This document shows, piece by piece, positions 13,183-20,876 of a DNA stretch of 20,906 nucleotides. The first letter of the stretch is position 1; each line of letters begins with the position of its first letter. The stretch is taken from positions 1 to 20,906 of IMG/VR virus record IMGVR_UViG_3300010938_000148. The stretch is one strand, 5' to 3'. This DNA is from a virus. Made by a program: the position numbers and the translations under genes. The notes under the pieces are model-generated. The model was not told where the DNA came from. It searched no databases and saw only the letters and a list, made by a program, of their open reading frames with translations.

Positions 13183-13211
13183 AGTATTTGCGCAGCAGGA
13201 GCAAAAAACGA

Positions 13212-13256
13212 AAAGGCCGGTATGTTCCGGCATCCCGAGTGGGCGGACGGGCCTTT
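13212..13256. repeat. Hairpin upstream of the Arg-rich mini-ORF
   Basis: AAAGGCC (13212-13218) pairs with GGCCTTT (13250-13256), enclosing a smaller GCCGG/CCGGC hairpin. It starts 30 bases after the portal stop. It may reduce readthrough of the transcript or protect RNA ends; no T run follows. Confidence 0.6.
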
Positions 13257-13278
13257 CCGCCCATGTACGGAGGCCATC

Positions 13279-13320
13279 ATGGCACGCAGACGGCGTGGAC
13301 GGCGCGCTCGCCGCAAGTAA
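13279..13320 (+). CDS. Arg-rich 13-residue mini-ORF
   Basis: MARRRRGRRARRK followed by TAA. Eight of 13 residues are Arg. GGAGG stands five bases before the ATG, a better ribosome binding site than those of most genes around it. It lies between two strong hairpins, after the portal and before the proline-rich head protein. If made, it would bind nucleic acid or acidic proteins, for example during packaging or scaffold assembly. A longer overlapping frame (ATG 13263 to 13394) has no ribosome binding site and odd composition. Such a short ORF can arise by chance; the ribosome binding site and position make it worth keeping. Confidence 0.4.
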   Translation: MARRRRGRRARRK

Positions 13321-13325
13321 CAAGA

Positions 13326-13369
13326 CGGCGGCAAGGCGGCTTTGAAAGGACCTGCTTGCCTTGCCGCCG
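13326..13369. repeat. Perfect 12-bp inverted repeat after the mini-ORF
   Basis: CGGCGGCAAGGC (13326-13337) and GCCTTGCCGCCG (13358-13369) are perfect arms around a 20-base loop. It begins five bases after the mini-ORF stop and ends 21 bases before the next gene. It lacks a T run. It could attenuate transcription between the portal and scaffold genes, adjusting their ratio, or stabilise the RNA. Confidence 0.75.
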
Positions 13370-13390
13370 CTTCAACCATACCATAAGACC

Positions 13391-13819
13391 ATGAATCCAA
13401 TGGATCCAATGGAAGGCACCGGAGCGGCAGCTCCGCCGACGGCAGGCCCGCCGCCGCCGCCGCCGCTGCCGAAGAATCCGGCAGGCGGCCCCGCCGGGGC
13501 GGGAGGCTCTCCCGTGCTGTCTCCCGGCGCAGGACGCGGAAACCAGGAAGCAGCCCGCGCCCAGGTCAAGATGATGCTGGAGGGAATGAGAATCCTCCAG
13601 ATGTCGTTCGATGTCTATTCGGACGAATATAACGCGCTTGCCGAAGCCATCCGCTCACTGCGCTCGACCTTCGGCAAGAAATCCAAGGAAATCGTGCCCG
13701 CGGCCATTCTCCAGATGGCCATGACGAAGAACCCGTTTGCGGCGGCTCCTCCAGCAGGCATTCAAGGCGGGCGACCTCCCCGACCCGCAGCCGCCGCTCT
13801 AACCCCAGGAGGATTATGA
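13391..13819 (+). CDS. Proline-rich head-region protein
   Basis: A 142-residue protein from ATG 13391 (weak ribosome binding site; ATG 13400 also possible). The first 60 residues are Pro/Gly/Ala-rich and disordered. The middle is helical: QVKMMLEGMRILQMSFDVYS, EYNALAEAIRSLRSTFGKKS, EIVPAAILQMAMTK. The tail is Pro/Ala/Gly-rich again. Proteins of this kind, a disordered N-terminus with one helical bundle, are common between portal and scaffold genes in podovirus-like phages and are of unknown function. It might help scaffold or portal assembly. The stop overlaps the start of the next gene. Confidence 0.68.
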   Translation: MNPMDPMEGTGAAAPPTAGPPPPPPLPKNPAGGPAGAGGSPVLSPGAGRGNQEAARAQVKMMLEGMRILQMSFDVYSDEYNALAEAIRSLRSTFGKKSKEIVPAAILQMAMTKNPFAAAPPAGIQGGRPPRPAAAALTPGGL

Positions 13820-14007
13820 TGGAGTACCTCAAGCCGAAAGTGCCGCAGGCCAAGCCCGATAACGTCAAGCGCGTCTCCGGCCAATTCGTGAACGTCGATT
13901 CATACCCGGACATCGGCGGATTCAAATCCTCCAACAAGTGGCCCAAGGCCAATCCGTCGCTCGCCCTCGAGAAAGGGCCGAGCGCGAAGAAGGGCAAGCC
14001 GGTATGA
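13816..14007 (+). CDS. Small basic head-region protein
   Basis: A 63-residue protein with a strong ribosome binding site (AGGAGG) before ATG 13816; ATG 13819 is an alternative. It starts MMEYLKPKVPQAKPDNVKRV, then SGQFVNVDSYPDIGGFKSSN, and ends in a Lys-rich tail (EKGPSAKKGKPV). It is small, basic and probably extended. I do not recognise a family. It overlaps both neighbours by four bases, so it is translated together with the scaffold candidate. Confidence 0.65.
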   Translation: MMEYLKPKVPQAKPDNVKRVSGQFVNVDSYPDIGGFKSSNKWPKANPSLALEKGPSAKKGKPV

Positions 14008-14519
14008 TCACGGACGAAACCAGAAAGAAGCTCGGCGATCTTTTACTCAAGCTGCGGTCGAACCCGAAGACGGCCAAGACCGTGGCCTCGGCAATCCGCG
14101 AAATCGACCCGTCAATCAGATTCCCTGATCTCGAGGCCGACAGCCTCAAGGAGTACGTGGACTCAAAATTCCGCGAGGCCGAGGAGCAGAAGGAGCGCGA
14201 GGCCATCCAGAACAGGCTTGAGGAGCAAAGACGCAAAGTCATGGAGAGCTTCGGAAGCGACCCGAAGGTGCAGAAGAAGCACATCGAGGGCGTCGAAAAG
14301 ATCATGAAAAAATACAACCTGTTCGACTACGAGGCCGCAGCAAAGCTCTATGCGGCCGATAATCCGCCCCCGCCGCCAAAACCGGAATATCCGCTCCCCT
14401 CGAACTGGAAGGCCCCGGACGAAAAGAAGCTGTTCGAAAACCTTCTGGGCTATGAACGCGATCTTGCCATGCGGGCGATCGACGAGCTTGCCTCCGCTCG
14501 CAAGGCAAGGTCCCACTAA
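14004..14519 (+). CDS. Probable scaffolding protein
   Basis: A 171-residue highly charged, mostly helical protein immediately before the capsid gene, which is the usual place of the scaffold. It has KLGDLLLKLRSNPKTAKTVA at the N-terminus, a long coiled-coil-like stretch (KFREAEEQKEREAIQNRLEE), KHIEGVEKIMKKYNLFDYEA, a Pro-rich hinge, then LGYERDLAMRAIDELASARK. The scaffold guides capsid assembly and leaves before or during packaging. It is shorter than the P22 scaffold (about 300 residues), but scaffolds vary greatly. There is no protease motif. The assignment rests on position and composition only. Confidence 0.6.
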   Translation: MITDETRKKLGDLLLKLRSNPKTAKTVASAIREIDPSIRFPDLEADSLKEYVDSKFREAEEQKEREAIQNRLEEQRRKVMESFGSDPKVQKKHIEGVEKIMKKYNLFDYEAAAKLYAADNPPPPPKPEYPLPSNWKAPDEKKLFENLLGYERDLAMRAIDELASARKARSH

Positions 14520-14531
14520 TGGAGTAGAACC

Positions 14532-15536
14532 GTGCCTGTCTTTGGAACCGGAATAGTCCCCGATCAGGGACCCATCGCCAATGAACTTACGGCCGTCACG
14601 CGGCGCGCATACGCATCGCACGTGTACGTCCAGATCTACTCGTCGTCGCCGCTGGTCGCGGCGCTTCTCAACAACGCCCAGACCATGTCCGGCGGCATCA
14701 GTCCGATCACCGTTCCGGTCCAGGGCGTTCCGATGACCACAATCCAGACGATCGGATACGACGGCACGTTCAACCAGCCGGGCGTCACTCCGGGACTCAC
14801 CACCGCAGCGTTCAACCCGGCCGCGTATCTTGCCGCGATTCCGTTCCCGGGCATGGAAGGACTGGTGCAGCTCAACTACGCCATCGTCCCGATCATCGAA
14901 GCCCGCATGAACGACTGCGCAAACCAGTACAGGGAGCGGTTCTCATACGATTTCTATCAGAACACAACGGACAACAAATCGGTCATCGGTCTTGCCGGAG
15001 CCGTGGACGACGGAACGTACATGGACTCCTACGGAGGAATTTCGCGCTCCAGCAATCCATGGTGGAAGTCGCAGTACGTCAACAATTCCCCGGCGGTCGC
15101 CCCGACCCGCGACCTCATCAATCAATATCTTCTGCAGCAGCAGAAGGCCAACGAATTGCCAAAGCTCGGCCTATGCGGGGCGGGAACCTGGGGCAAGCTT
15201 GCGGCCGATTTCACGTCGCTTGAGCGCTACAACATCACTCCGACCTCGGATTTCGGAACCGGGGCCGTGGGCTCGAAATTCCGCGCGATCGAGATTGCGG
15301 GCGTTCCCATCTACATGGATCCCCGCTGTCCGGAAGGAACGCTGTATCTGATCAACCCGGACTACATTACCCTGTACATCCACGAGGCCGCTGCGTTCCG
15401 CGTGCTGCCGTTCGAATCCAGATTCCCGGTGGGCCAACTCGGATACATCAGCGGAGTGCTTACCGTGCTGCAACTCGTCGACGTCAAGCCCTCGGCCCAC
15501 ATGAAGGTCATGGGCCTGACGTATCTGTCGATCTAG
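14532..15536 (+). CDS. Major capsid protein
   Basis: A 334-residue protein from GTG 14532 (GGAG eight bases upstream). It forms the icosahedral shell. The N-terminus has NELTAVTRRAYASHVYVQIY and SPLVAALLNNAQTMSGG. The middle has YAIVPIIEARMNDCANQYRE, resembling the spine helix of HK97-fold coats. The C-terminus has IAGVPIYMDPRCPEGTLYLI and FESRFPVGQLGYISGVLTVL, typical of phage coat proteins in which a receding strand names the bound site (GVPIYMD). The size and position after a scaffold candidate agree. No propeptide or protease is visible. It ends in TAG 15534-15536, showing TAG is a real stop in this genome. The HK97 fold is inferred. Confidence 0.82.
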   Translation: MPVFGTGIVPDQGPIANELTAVTRRAYASHVYVQIYSSSPLVAALLNNAQTMSGGISPITVPVQGVPMTTIQTIGYDGTFNQPGVTPGLTTAAFNPAAYLAAIPFPGMEGLVQLNYAIVPIIEARMNDCANQYRERFSYDFYQNTTDNKSVIGLAGAVDDGTYMDSYGGISRSSNPWWKSQYVNNSPAVAPTRDLINQYLLQQQKANELPKLGLCGAGTWGKLAADFTSLERYNITPTSDFGTGAVGSKFRAIEIAGVPIYMDPRCPEGTLYLINPDYITLYIHEAAAFRVLPFESRFPVGQLGYISGVLTVLQLVDVKPSAHMKVMGLTYLSI

Positions 15537-15546
15537 GGGGTCGAAC

Positions 15547-16719
15547 ATGCGTTTCGGCGGAGCCTATCCTTTCTCCAATCCGGCCTTTCCGGTCCATCTC
15601 TTTTCCGGGCACACATACAGCCTGCCTCCGGGAAGCTACATCGTCGATCTCGGCCGCGTCAGTGTGCTTCAGACGTTCGACGACAAGGCGTACACATGGC
15701 GCACGGTGGGCAGACCCCAGCAGAAGGTTTTCGTCAACTCGGACGGATACAACTACCGGCTGGTCAATCTCTCCGGCGTGGTGACTGGCGTTAAGATCAC
15801 CAACCAGGGCTCCGGAGCCGCCAATGGCATCGGGCCGTCCGAGACCGGGGTTACCGTCTCGTTCGGCTCGGCGCCGAGCAGCGGTCGCGCCGCCTCGGCC
15901 TACGCCGTGGTCGGCGGCTCCATCAACACGACCGTCAGCGTGACCAGCGCGGGTTCGGGCTACCTCGTGCCGCCTCTGATCCTGTTCGATCCTCCTCCGC
16001 GCGGCGGAGTCTCGGCAACCGCTTATGCGGTCTTGTCCGGCACCGGCATCGGTTCCATCGTGGTTACGAACCCGGGTGCCGGATACAAGACCGCGCCAAA
16101 TGCCTACGTCATCCCGCAGTTCGGATCGTATGCGGGAGCGGACGGGCCCGGGGTCACCGCCCCCGGAACCTATCCCGCCCTCTCGGTGAAGGGACCCGCG
16201 CAGTTCGCACAGGGCAACAACGTCGGCGCAGGTTCAGGGGCGGTTCTGACCGTCAATCCCACCCTGACAAATTCTGGCAAGGTGACCGCGATCGTAATGA
16301 CGGACTACGGCTCGAACTATACGAGCGTTCCGACCGTGACCATCTCCGGCGCGGGCTCCGCCGCCGGAACCGCGATCATGTCGTTCTCGGTCACATCGCT
16401 TTCCGTCGCCGACGGCGGCGGAGCCGTGTCGGTCGCTCCGCTGTGGGTCAGCGCGCTGGGCAGCGGATCGGGAGGTCTGCTTCAGGCTCACGATGGAAAC
16501 AACAGCTATTTCCTGCCGCGCGCCGCGCGTGGAGGAACCAGCATCTCATCCGGCGCGGTCGATGGAGCCAACATTGAAGATCCCGGATTCGGTCTGCAGG
16601 GCATCCCGGAAATCGGGGTCATTCCGTCGGGCGGCACCATCTGGACCTCCATTCCGGACCTGACGGCGTCCTGCGGCGGGATCGCCGACACATGCATCCT
16701 GCAGCCGACGGTAAGCTGA
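15547..16719 (+). CDS. Gly-rich beta-repeat virion protein, likely capsid decoration or connector
   Basis: A 390-residue protein directly after the capsid gene, starting at ATG 15547 (GGGGGTCG upstream). The N-terminal 75 residues are beta-rich (MRFGGAYPFSNPAFPVHLFS, SYIVDLGRVSVLQTFDDKAY). Residues about 80-280 carry repeats of the type V-T-x2-G-x-G-Y-x3-P-x-V, for example SVTSAGSGYLVPPLILFD, VTNPGAGYKTAPNAYVI, MTDYGSNYTSVPTVTISG. The C-terminus is Gly-rich. The same repeat appears in two other nearby genes. There is no signal peptide. Its position suggests a head-decorating or head-completion protein; this is inferred. Confidence 0.65.
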   Translation: MRFGGAYPFSNPAFPVHLFSGHTYSLPPGSYIVDLGRVSVLQTFDDKAYTWRTVGRPQQKVFVNSDGYNYRLVNLSGVVTGVKITNQGSGAANGIGPSETGVTVSFGSAPSSGRAASAYAVVGGSINTTVSVTSAGSGYLVPPLILFDPPPRGGVSATAYAVLSGTGIGSIVVTNPGAGYKTAPNAYVIPQFGSYAGADGPGVTAPGTYPALSVKGPAQFAQGNNVGAGSGAVLTVNPTLTNSGKVTAIVMTDYGSNYTSVPTVTISGAGSAAGTAIMSFSVTSLSVADGGGAVSVAPLWVSALGSGSGGLLQAHDGNNSYFLPRAARGGTSISSGAVDGANIEDPGFGLQGIPEIGVIPSGGTIWTSIPDLTASCGGIADTCILQPTVS

Positions 16720-17094
16720 ATGGAAAACGAAATGAGCATCCCGGACGGCAAGCCCATCGTGCAGGTGCGGATCACAAACCGCAACCCGTTTACAATCCGC
16801 GATCATCATAACGGCATTCAGTACGTGTTCCCCGGGTCGAACGATCCGAAGAACCCGTCCAGACCCGTGCAGTGCGCGCCGGAGGTGGCCGCGCACATCT
16901 TCGGTTGGCGGCAGTGGCCCGGCTCGCAGGACGAGCAGATCGAGGCCATGATCAGGTATTGCGCCATCCGGCACGGATGGAACCAGCCGAGGCTCCAGGA
17001 GGAAGGAAAGGACAGGGAATACTTCGACAACATCGAAATCGTCCCGGTCAGGCTCAAGCTGGTCGAGGACAGCGAGGAACGCAGGAAGGCATGA
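16720..17094 (+). CDS. Head-completion region hypothetical protein
   Basis: A 124-residue protein whose ATG 16720 directly follows the previous stop; ATG 16732 is an alternative. It has PIVQVRITNRNPFTIRDHHN, YVFPGSNDPKNPSRPVQCAP, EVAAHIFGWRQWPGSQDEQI, then MIRYCAIRHGWNQP and a Glu/Arg tail. I do not recognise a family, though the beta-rich start and its position between capsid and adaptor suggest a minor structural or completion protein. Its stop overlaps the run into the next start (ATGATGTG), suggesting coupled translation. Confidence 0.68.
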   Translation: MENEMSIPDGKPIVQVRITNRNPFTIRDHHNGIQYVFPGSNDPKNPSRPVQCAPEVAAHIFGWRQWPGSQDEQIEAMIRYCAIRHGWNQPRLQEEGKDREYFDNIEIVPVRLKLVEDSEERRKA

Positions 17095-17095
17095 T

Positions 17096-17968
17096 GTGCT
17101 CCTCTCCGAATACATCGCCCAGGTTCGCGGTCTGATCCATGACTCCGACGGAACGGACTGGACCGATACGGAAATCGTTTCCCATATCAACAGCGCACGC
17201 ACGACTGTTGCGCTCGACACCCATTGCGTGCGCAATCTCAAGGCTGTCTACTGCATTGCCGATCAGGAAACCTATCCGCTGTCCGGCGGGATCGGCGCGG
17301 TCACGGTAACGGCCGGCGGCTCTGGCTACACCTCCGCACCGACCGTATCTTTTTCCGGGGGCTCTCCGAGCACACCGGCCGCCGCGACCGCGACCGTCTC
17401 CGGCGGATCGGTAACCTCGGTGACGATGACTTCGTGGGGATCGGGATATTCGAGCACGCCTGCGGTGACGTTCTCGGGAGGCGGCGGGTCGGGGGCTCAG
17501 GCCACGGCTACCGCGCTGCTCAACGTCCTTGACCTGTTCTCGGTGACGATCAACTGGTCCAACCTGCGCTCGACCCTCGATTGGCACCCGTTCAATGCCT
17601 TCCAGGCGTTCTGCCGCTCGAATCCGATGCTCCGCAGCGTTCCGGCGGCCTGGTCGGGATACATCGAGCAGAATCTCATCTATCTGTTTCCCATCCCGGA
17701 CACATCCTACAGGATGGAATGGGATATCGTGACGTTGCCTTCTCCCCTGTCGTCGGGCTCCGACTCCGACGGCGAGATCAAACAGCCATATGCCGACGCG
17801 GTTCAGTACTATGCCGCGTTTCTGGCGTTGATGAAGATGCAGCAGTTCGATCAGGCCAACGTGCTGCGCAACCTCTACCGTCACCGGATACGGCAGATCC
17901 AGAGCACCAAGCAGACGGTTCGCCTGATGTCTGCGTACTCGACCTATCTCCCGCGCTTCGTCAGGTAG
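17096..17968 (+). CDS. gp4-like head-tail adaptor with an inserted beta-repeat
   Basis: A 290-residue protein from GTG 17096 (AGGAAGG upstream). The two ends match the podovirus gp4-like adaptor that seats on the portal and connects the tail: LSEYIAQVRGLIHDSDGTDW, DTEIVSHINSARTTVALDTH, IADQETYPL, and later VLDLFSVTINWSNLR, PAAWSGYIEQNLIYLFPIPD, PYADAVQYYAAFLALMKMQQ. Between residues about 64 and 140 there is an inserted Gly-rich segment with two repeats, VTAGGSGYTSAPTVSFSGG and MTSWGSGYSSTPAVTFSGG. The insertion falls between YPLSGG and the strand that begins LLNVLDLFSV, a likely surface loop. A plain gp4-like protein is about 170-210 residues, which fits 290 minus the insert. Confidence 0.78.
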   Translation: MLLSEYIAQVRGLIHDSDGTDWTDTEIVSHINSARTTVALDTHCVRNLKAVYCIADQETYPLSGGIGAVTVTAGGSGYTSAPTVSFSGGSPSTPAAATATVSGGSVTSVTMTSWGSGYSSTPAVTFSGGGGSGAQATATALLNVLDLFSVTINWSNLRSTLDWHPFNAFQAFCRSNPMLRSVPAAWSGYIEQNLIYLFPIPDTSYRMEWDIVTLPSPLSSGSDSDGEIKQPYADAVQYYAAFLALMKMQQFDQANVLRNLYRHRIRQIQSTKQTVRLMSAYSTYLPRFVR

Positions 17969-17972
17969 GACG

Positions 17973-20012
17973 ATGCCACGGCCAAGGCAACCCCTGCCTC
18001 TCCGCCAGGATCGGGAATTGGCGATCCGCGCCGATCAGCAGATGGAGCGCAAACGCTTCATCCATTTCGGTGAATGGGAGACGATGGACACCGAGCCAGC
18101 GCGAACCGCTCTGTCCCCGAAACGTCTTGCGTGGGCCGAGAATGTCTTGATCGTTGCGCCCAATGATCTGCGCGTGGTTCCCGGACCCGGCGAAACACTT
18201 GCGACGATCGCCGGAGAGACGATCACTTCGGCGTTCTACGCATCCTTCAATGACGCCGACTACATCGTCTGCTTCACGCAGTCCGGCAAGGGATACACTG
18301 TCAAAACCTCGGACGGATCGATCACAAATTTTGCCGGCGCGGGAACATTCAGCGCCAATCCGGATGTGGCGCAATGGCAATCGGAAAGAATCCTGATTGC
18401 CGATCCGACGGCGGGCTACTGCACCTATGACGGAAGTCTGTTTGTCAAGGAGGGCATGGTGTCTCCCAACATCAGCGTCACGAGCGGAGGCGAGGGATAT
18501 TCGAGCGCGCCGACCGTGACCATCTCCGGCGGATCCGGCGCGGGCGCGACGGCGGTGGCGGAGATCGAGAACGGCAGCGTGGTGCGCGTAAAGTTGACAA
18601 ACGCCGGATCGGGATACGCCTTCGACGACATTCTCAAGGTGTCGTTCTCAGGCGGCAATCCGTCGCCCGGAGGCGTGCTCTCTGTCACCGTTCTCGACGG
18701 AGGGCACGACTACAGGACGGCTCCGACCGTAACCATCAGTGCGCCCGCGGGCGGCGGAACCACGGCCACCGCAACAGCCCAGGTAACCCTCGGGCGCGTT
18801 GTTTCGATCACGGTCACCAACATGGGGACCGGATACAAGGAGACGCCGACGATCACCATCACGCCGGCGGGAGCCGACATCAATGCGGGAGGAGCGGTCG
18901 CGGTGGCCGTCATGTCCACGGTTGCGTCCGCAACGGCGCGCATCTGGCCGTTTACGCTCAAGCCCAGGACGCTTGCCGTATATCAGGGGCGCGTGTGGTA
19001 CGCATCCGGCCGGGAGCTACGGTACACGGGGCTTACCGGGTACGACGACGTTGACAGTGCGAACGCCGCCGGAACGACGATACTTTCGGACGCCGATGTC
19101 GTGCATGAAATCGTGAAGCTGTCCTCCGCCAACAACTTTCTCTATATCGTCTGCGACAAGTCGATCAAGCAGATCGGAAGCATCTCGGTCTCGAACTCGA
19201 TCACCCAGTTCACGATTACGTCGCTGTCGTCCGACCAGGGAACCACGCACGGGCGCTCCGTGCGATCCTTCAACCGGCTCCTGATGCTGGCGAACGGCAC
19301 GGGGATATTTGCGCTGTTCGGCGCTTCCGTCGAGAAGATATCCCAGCCGATGAGCGGAATATTCGAAAAAATAGACCTGTCCCAGCCGATCGTCGCCGAC
19401 GTGTTCGATTTCTACGGACGGCACGTCCTGCTCGTGCTCGTCAGATATGACGACCCCAGCGCCGGATCGCGCCCCCTGCTGCTCGCCTATTACGATCGCA
19501 GATGGTCCGTGATCTCGCAGGGTTCCATGTCGATCATCGTCACCGCCCAGATCGAGGCGGGGAACAGGATATACGCGATTTCCGGCGGGACGATTTCCCG
19601 CATCCTCGCCGACGAGGACGCGGCGGTTAATGTCACAGTAAAGACATCGCTGTGGCACAACAACGAGCCGGTGCTAAACAAGCGCGCGATACGGCTCGGC
19701 ATCGGCCAGACATCGTCGGAAACCAATCTCATCTCCGTCTCCGTCGATTCGGAGGGTAGTTCGTCCATTCTGTCCATTACGGGAAGCAACAGGGTAGTAT
19801 GGATCAACGGCCTTGGGGACGACGTGCAGTGGCGGAGCTTAAGCGGCGATCTCTTTTTCACCGTGGCGGGATACGCCTATGCCGACGCATCCGTGGTTCA
19901 GAGCGGGATATTCCTTGGGATTACGGTCTCGGGGAGTTTGAGGAAATACCGGCTCAACAACCTAAGCCTTGAGTACGTTCACGGAGCTTTGTTCAAATCG
20001 CGCAACGTGTAG
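17973..20012 (+). CDS. P22 gp10-like tail protein with an inserted beta-repeat
   Basis: A 679-residue protein from ATG 17973 (AGGTAGGAC upstream). Residues about 50-160 (LAWAENVLIVAPNDLRVVPG, ADYIVCFTQSGKGYTV, DVAQWQSERILIADPTAGYC) and 325-600 (WPFTLKPRTLAVYQGRVWYA, EIVKLSSANNFLYIVCDKSI, SLSSDQGTTHGRSVRSF) resemble P22 gp10, the tail hub that closes the head and stabilises packaged DNA; a beta-propeller is likely. Residues about 163-320 are a four-repeat insert: GEGYSSAPTVTISGG, GSGYAFDDILKVSFSGG, GHDYRTAPTVTIS, GTGYKETPTITITP. P22 gp10 itself is about 470 residues, so the insert accounts for much of the extra length. It follows the adaptor by four bases. It ends in TAG. Confidence 0.7.
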   Translation: MPRPRQPLPLRQDRELAIRADQQMERKRFIHFGEWETMDTEPARTALSPKRLAWAENVLIVAPNDLRVVPGPGETLATIAGETITSAFYASFNDADYIVCFTQSGKGYTVKTSDGSITNFAGAGTFSANPDVAQWQSERILIADPTAGYCTYDGSLFVKEGMVSPNISVTSGGEGYSSAPTVTISGGSGAGATAVAEIENGSVVRVKLTNAGSGYAFDDILKVSFSGGNPSPGGVLSVTVLDGGHDYRTAPTVTISAPAGGGTTATATAQVTLGRVVSITVTNMGTGYKETPTITITPAGADINAGGAVAVAVMSTVASATARIWPFTLKPRTLAVYQGRVWYASGRELRYTGLTGYDDVDSANAAGTTILSDADVVHEIVKLSSANNFLYIVCDKSIKQIGSISVSNSITQFTITSLSSDQGTTHGRSVRSFNRLLMLANGTGIFALFGASVEKISQPMSGIFEKIDLSQPIVADVFDFYGRHVLLVLVRYDDPSAGSRPLLLAYYDRRWSVISQGSMSIIVTAQIEAGNRIYAISGGTISRILADEDAAVNVTVKTSLWHNNEPVLNKRAIRLGIGQTSSETNLISVSVDSEGSSSILSITGSNRVVWINGLGDDVQWRSLSGDLFFTVAGYAYADASVVQSGIFLGITVSGSLRKYRLNNLSLEYVHGALFKSRNV

Positions 20013-20016
20013 GGAC

Positions 20017-20358
20017 ATGTCGCTGTTCGAGCATAAGGAATTTATTCCCGGAGATGCCGCGGGGTTCGGGCTGTGGAGGCTCGAGCACCATTACGAGCAC
20101 GCCCGCCTGCTCGCCAGAGCTCGAGAGCTTAAATCCGTGGCAATTCCGGAATACGATCTTCTGTCGTGGGACGACGATGAGGATCGCATCAGGGCATGGA
20201 TGCTCGCCCACAACGACATCCACGCGGATCTCAAGGATGCCGTCGGGCTCAAGGGGACGGATCTTTCGCGCGTTGATTGGCAAAATCCGCTGGAAGTATC
20301 AATCTGGCTGGACAATCATGCGAAGGAGCATACGATCCTGGAGAGGATATTCACATGA
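20017..20358 (+). CDS. Hypothetical protein of the tail module
   Basis: A 113-residue protein from ATG 20017 (AGGGAC just upstream), four bases after the tail gene. It has LFEHKEFIPGDAAGFGLWRL, EHHYEHARLLARARELKSVA, IPEYDLLSWDDDEDRIRAWM and LAHNDIHADLKDAVGLKGTD, with FLEVSIWLD-like hydrophobics (VSIWLDNHAKEHTILERIF) at the end. It is predicted to be helical with many His residues. I do not recognise it. Its position between tail hub and the acetyltransferase-like gene is shared by small tail-module proteins in other podovirus-like phages. It overlaps the next gene by four bases (ATGA). Confidence 0.7.
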   Translation: MSLFEHKEFIPGDAAGFGLWRLEHHYEHARLLARARELKSVAIPEYDLLSWDDDEDRIRAWMLAHNDIHADLKDAVGLKGTDLSRVDWQNPLEVSIWLDNHAKEHTILERIFT

Positions 20359-20876
20359 TCGACTTTGTGCGATTGTCCACCGAGGATTTCGGCAGATACA
20401 GAGAATTGATGGAGCAGCACTCCGAGGAAACCATGGATGCCCCGCTTCACCCCAATCTCGAATTGTATCGGGCGCTTGAACGCAAGGGCGCTCTGTATCT
20501 TCTCGGAGCGGAGGAAGGCGGAAGGCCCGTAGGGTATTTCTCGGCGTTCGTCTTCCGGGATCCGCATCACGGATTCGTCCACGCGATCGACGATTTCTAT
20601 TTCCTGGCGCCGGAATACAGGAATTTCCGCAACGCCTCGGCCATGATCCGCCATGCCGAAAGGGATCTGGAGGCAAAAGGATGCATCTTCGCCGTTCTTC
20701 GGTCGCCGCGGCGTCGTGACATCGGCCCCTTCCTGAGAAGGCTGGGATATGTCCCTCTTGAAACGTCGTACATCAGGAGACTCGATCGGCGTGCTTCAAG
20801 CGTCAGGCTGCCGGACACCGAAGATCTCATGAACCACGTTCTGAACGATCCAGGAGAAACGCCATGGGTTTCGTAG
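20355..20876 (+). CDS. GNAT-family acetyltransferase-like protein
   Basis: A 173-residue protein. The pattern fits the GNAT acetyl-CoA transferase fold: HPNLELYRALERKGALYLLG and RPVGYFSAFVFRDPHHGF as early strands, then IDDFYFLAPEYRNFRNASAM (strand 4 and the acetyl-CoA-binding loop, here R-N-F-R-N-A in place of R-x-x-G-x-G/A), IRHAERDLEAKGCIFAVLRS and LRRLGYVPLETSYIRRL at the end. The first Gly of the loop is replaced, so activity may be altered. Many phages carry a GNAT-like gene in the connector or tail region; its substrate there is generally unknown. The start overlaps the upstream stop (ATGA). Confidence 0.8.
   Translation: MIDFVRLSTEDFGRYRELMEQHSEETMDAPLHPNLELYRALERKGALYLLGAEEGGRPVGYFSAFVFRDPHHGFVHAIDDFYFLAPEYRNFRNASAMIRHAERDLEAKGCIFAVLRSPRRRDIGPFLRRLGYVPLETSYIRRLDRRASSVRLPDTEDLMNHVLNDPGETPWVS

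Noticed and set aside
13179-13394. 71-residue gene overlapping the end of the portal gene
   Set aside because: TTG start without a ribosome binding site, and its frame runs through two inverted repeats; the mini-ORF at 13279 has better signals.
16050-18900. Diversity-generating retroelement variable regions, suggested by repeats in tail proteins
   Set aside because: No reverse transcriptase or template repeat is visible in the window, and the repeats are degenerate coding repeats rather than adenine-directed copies.
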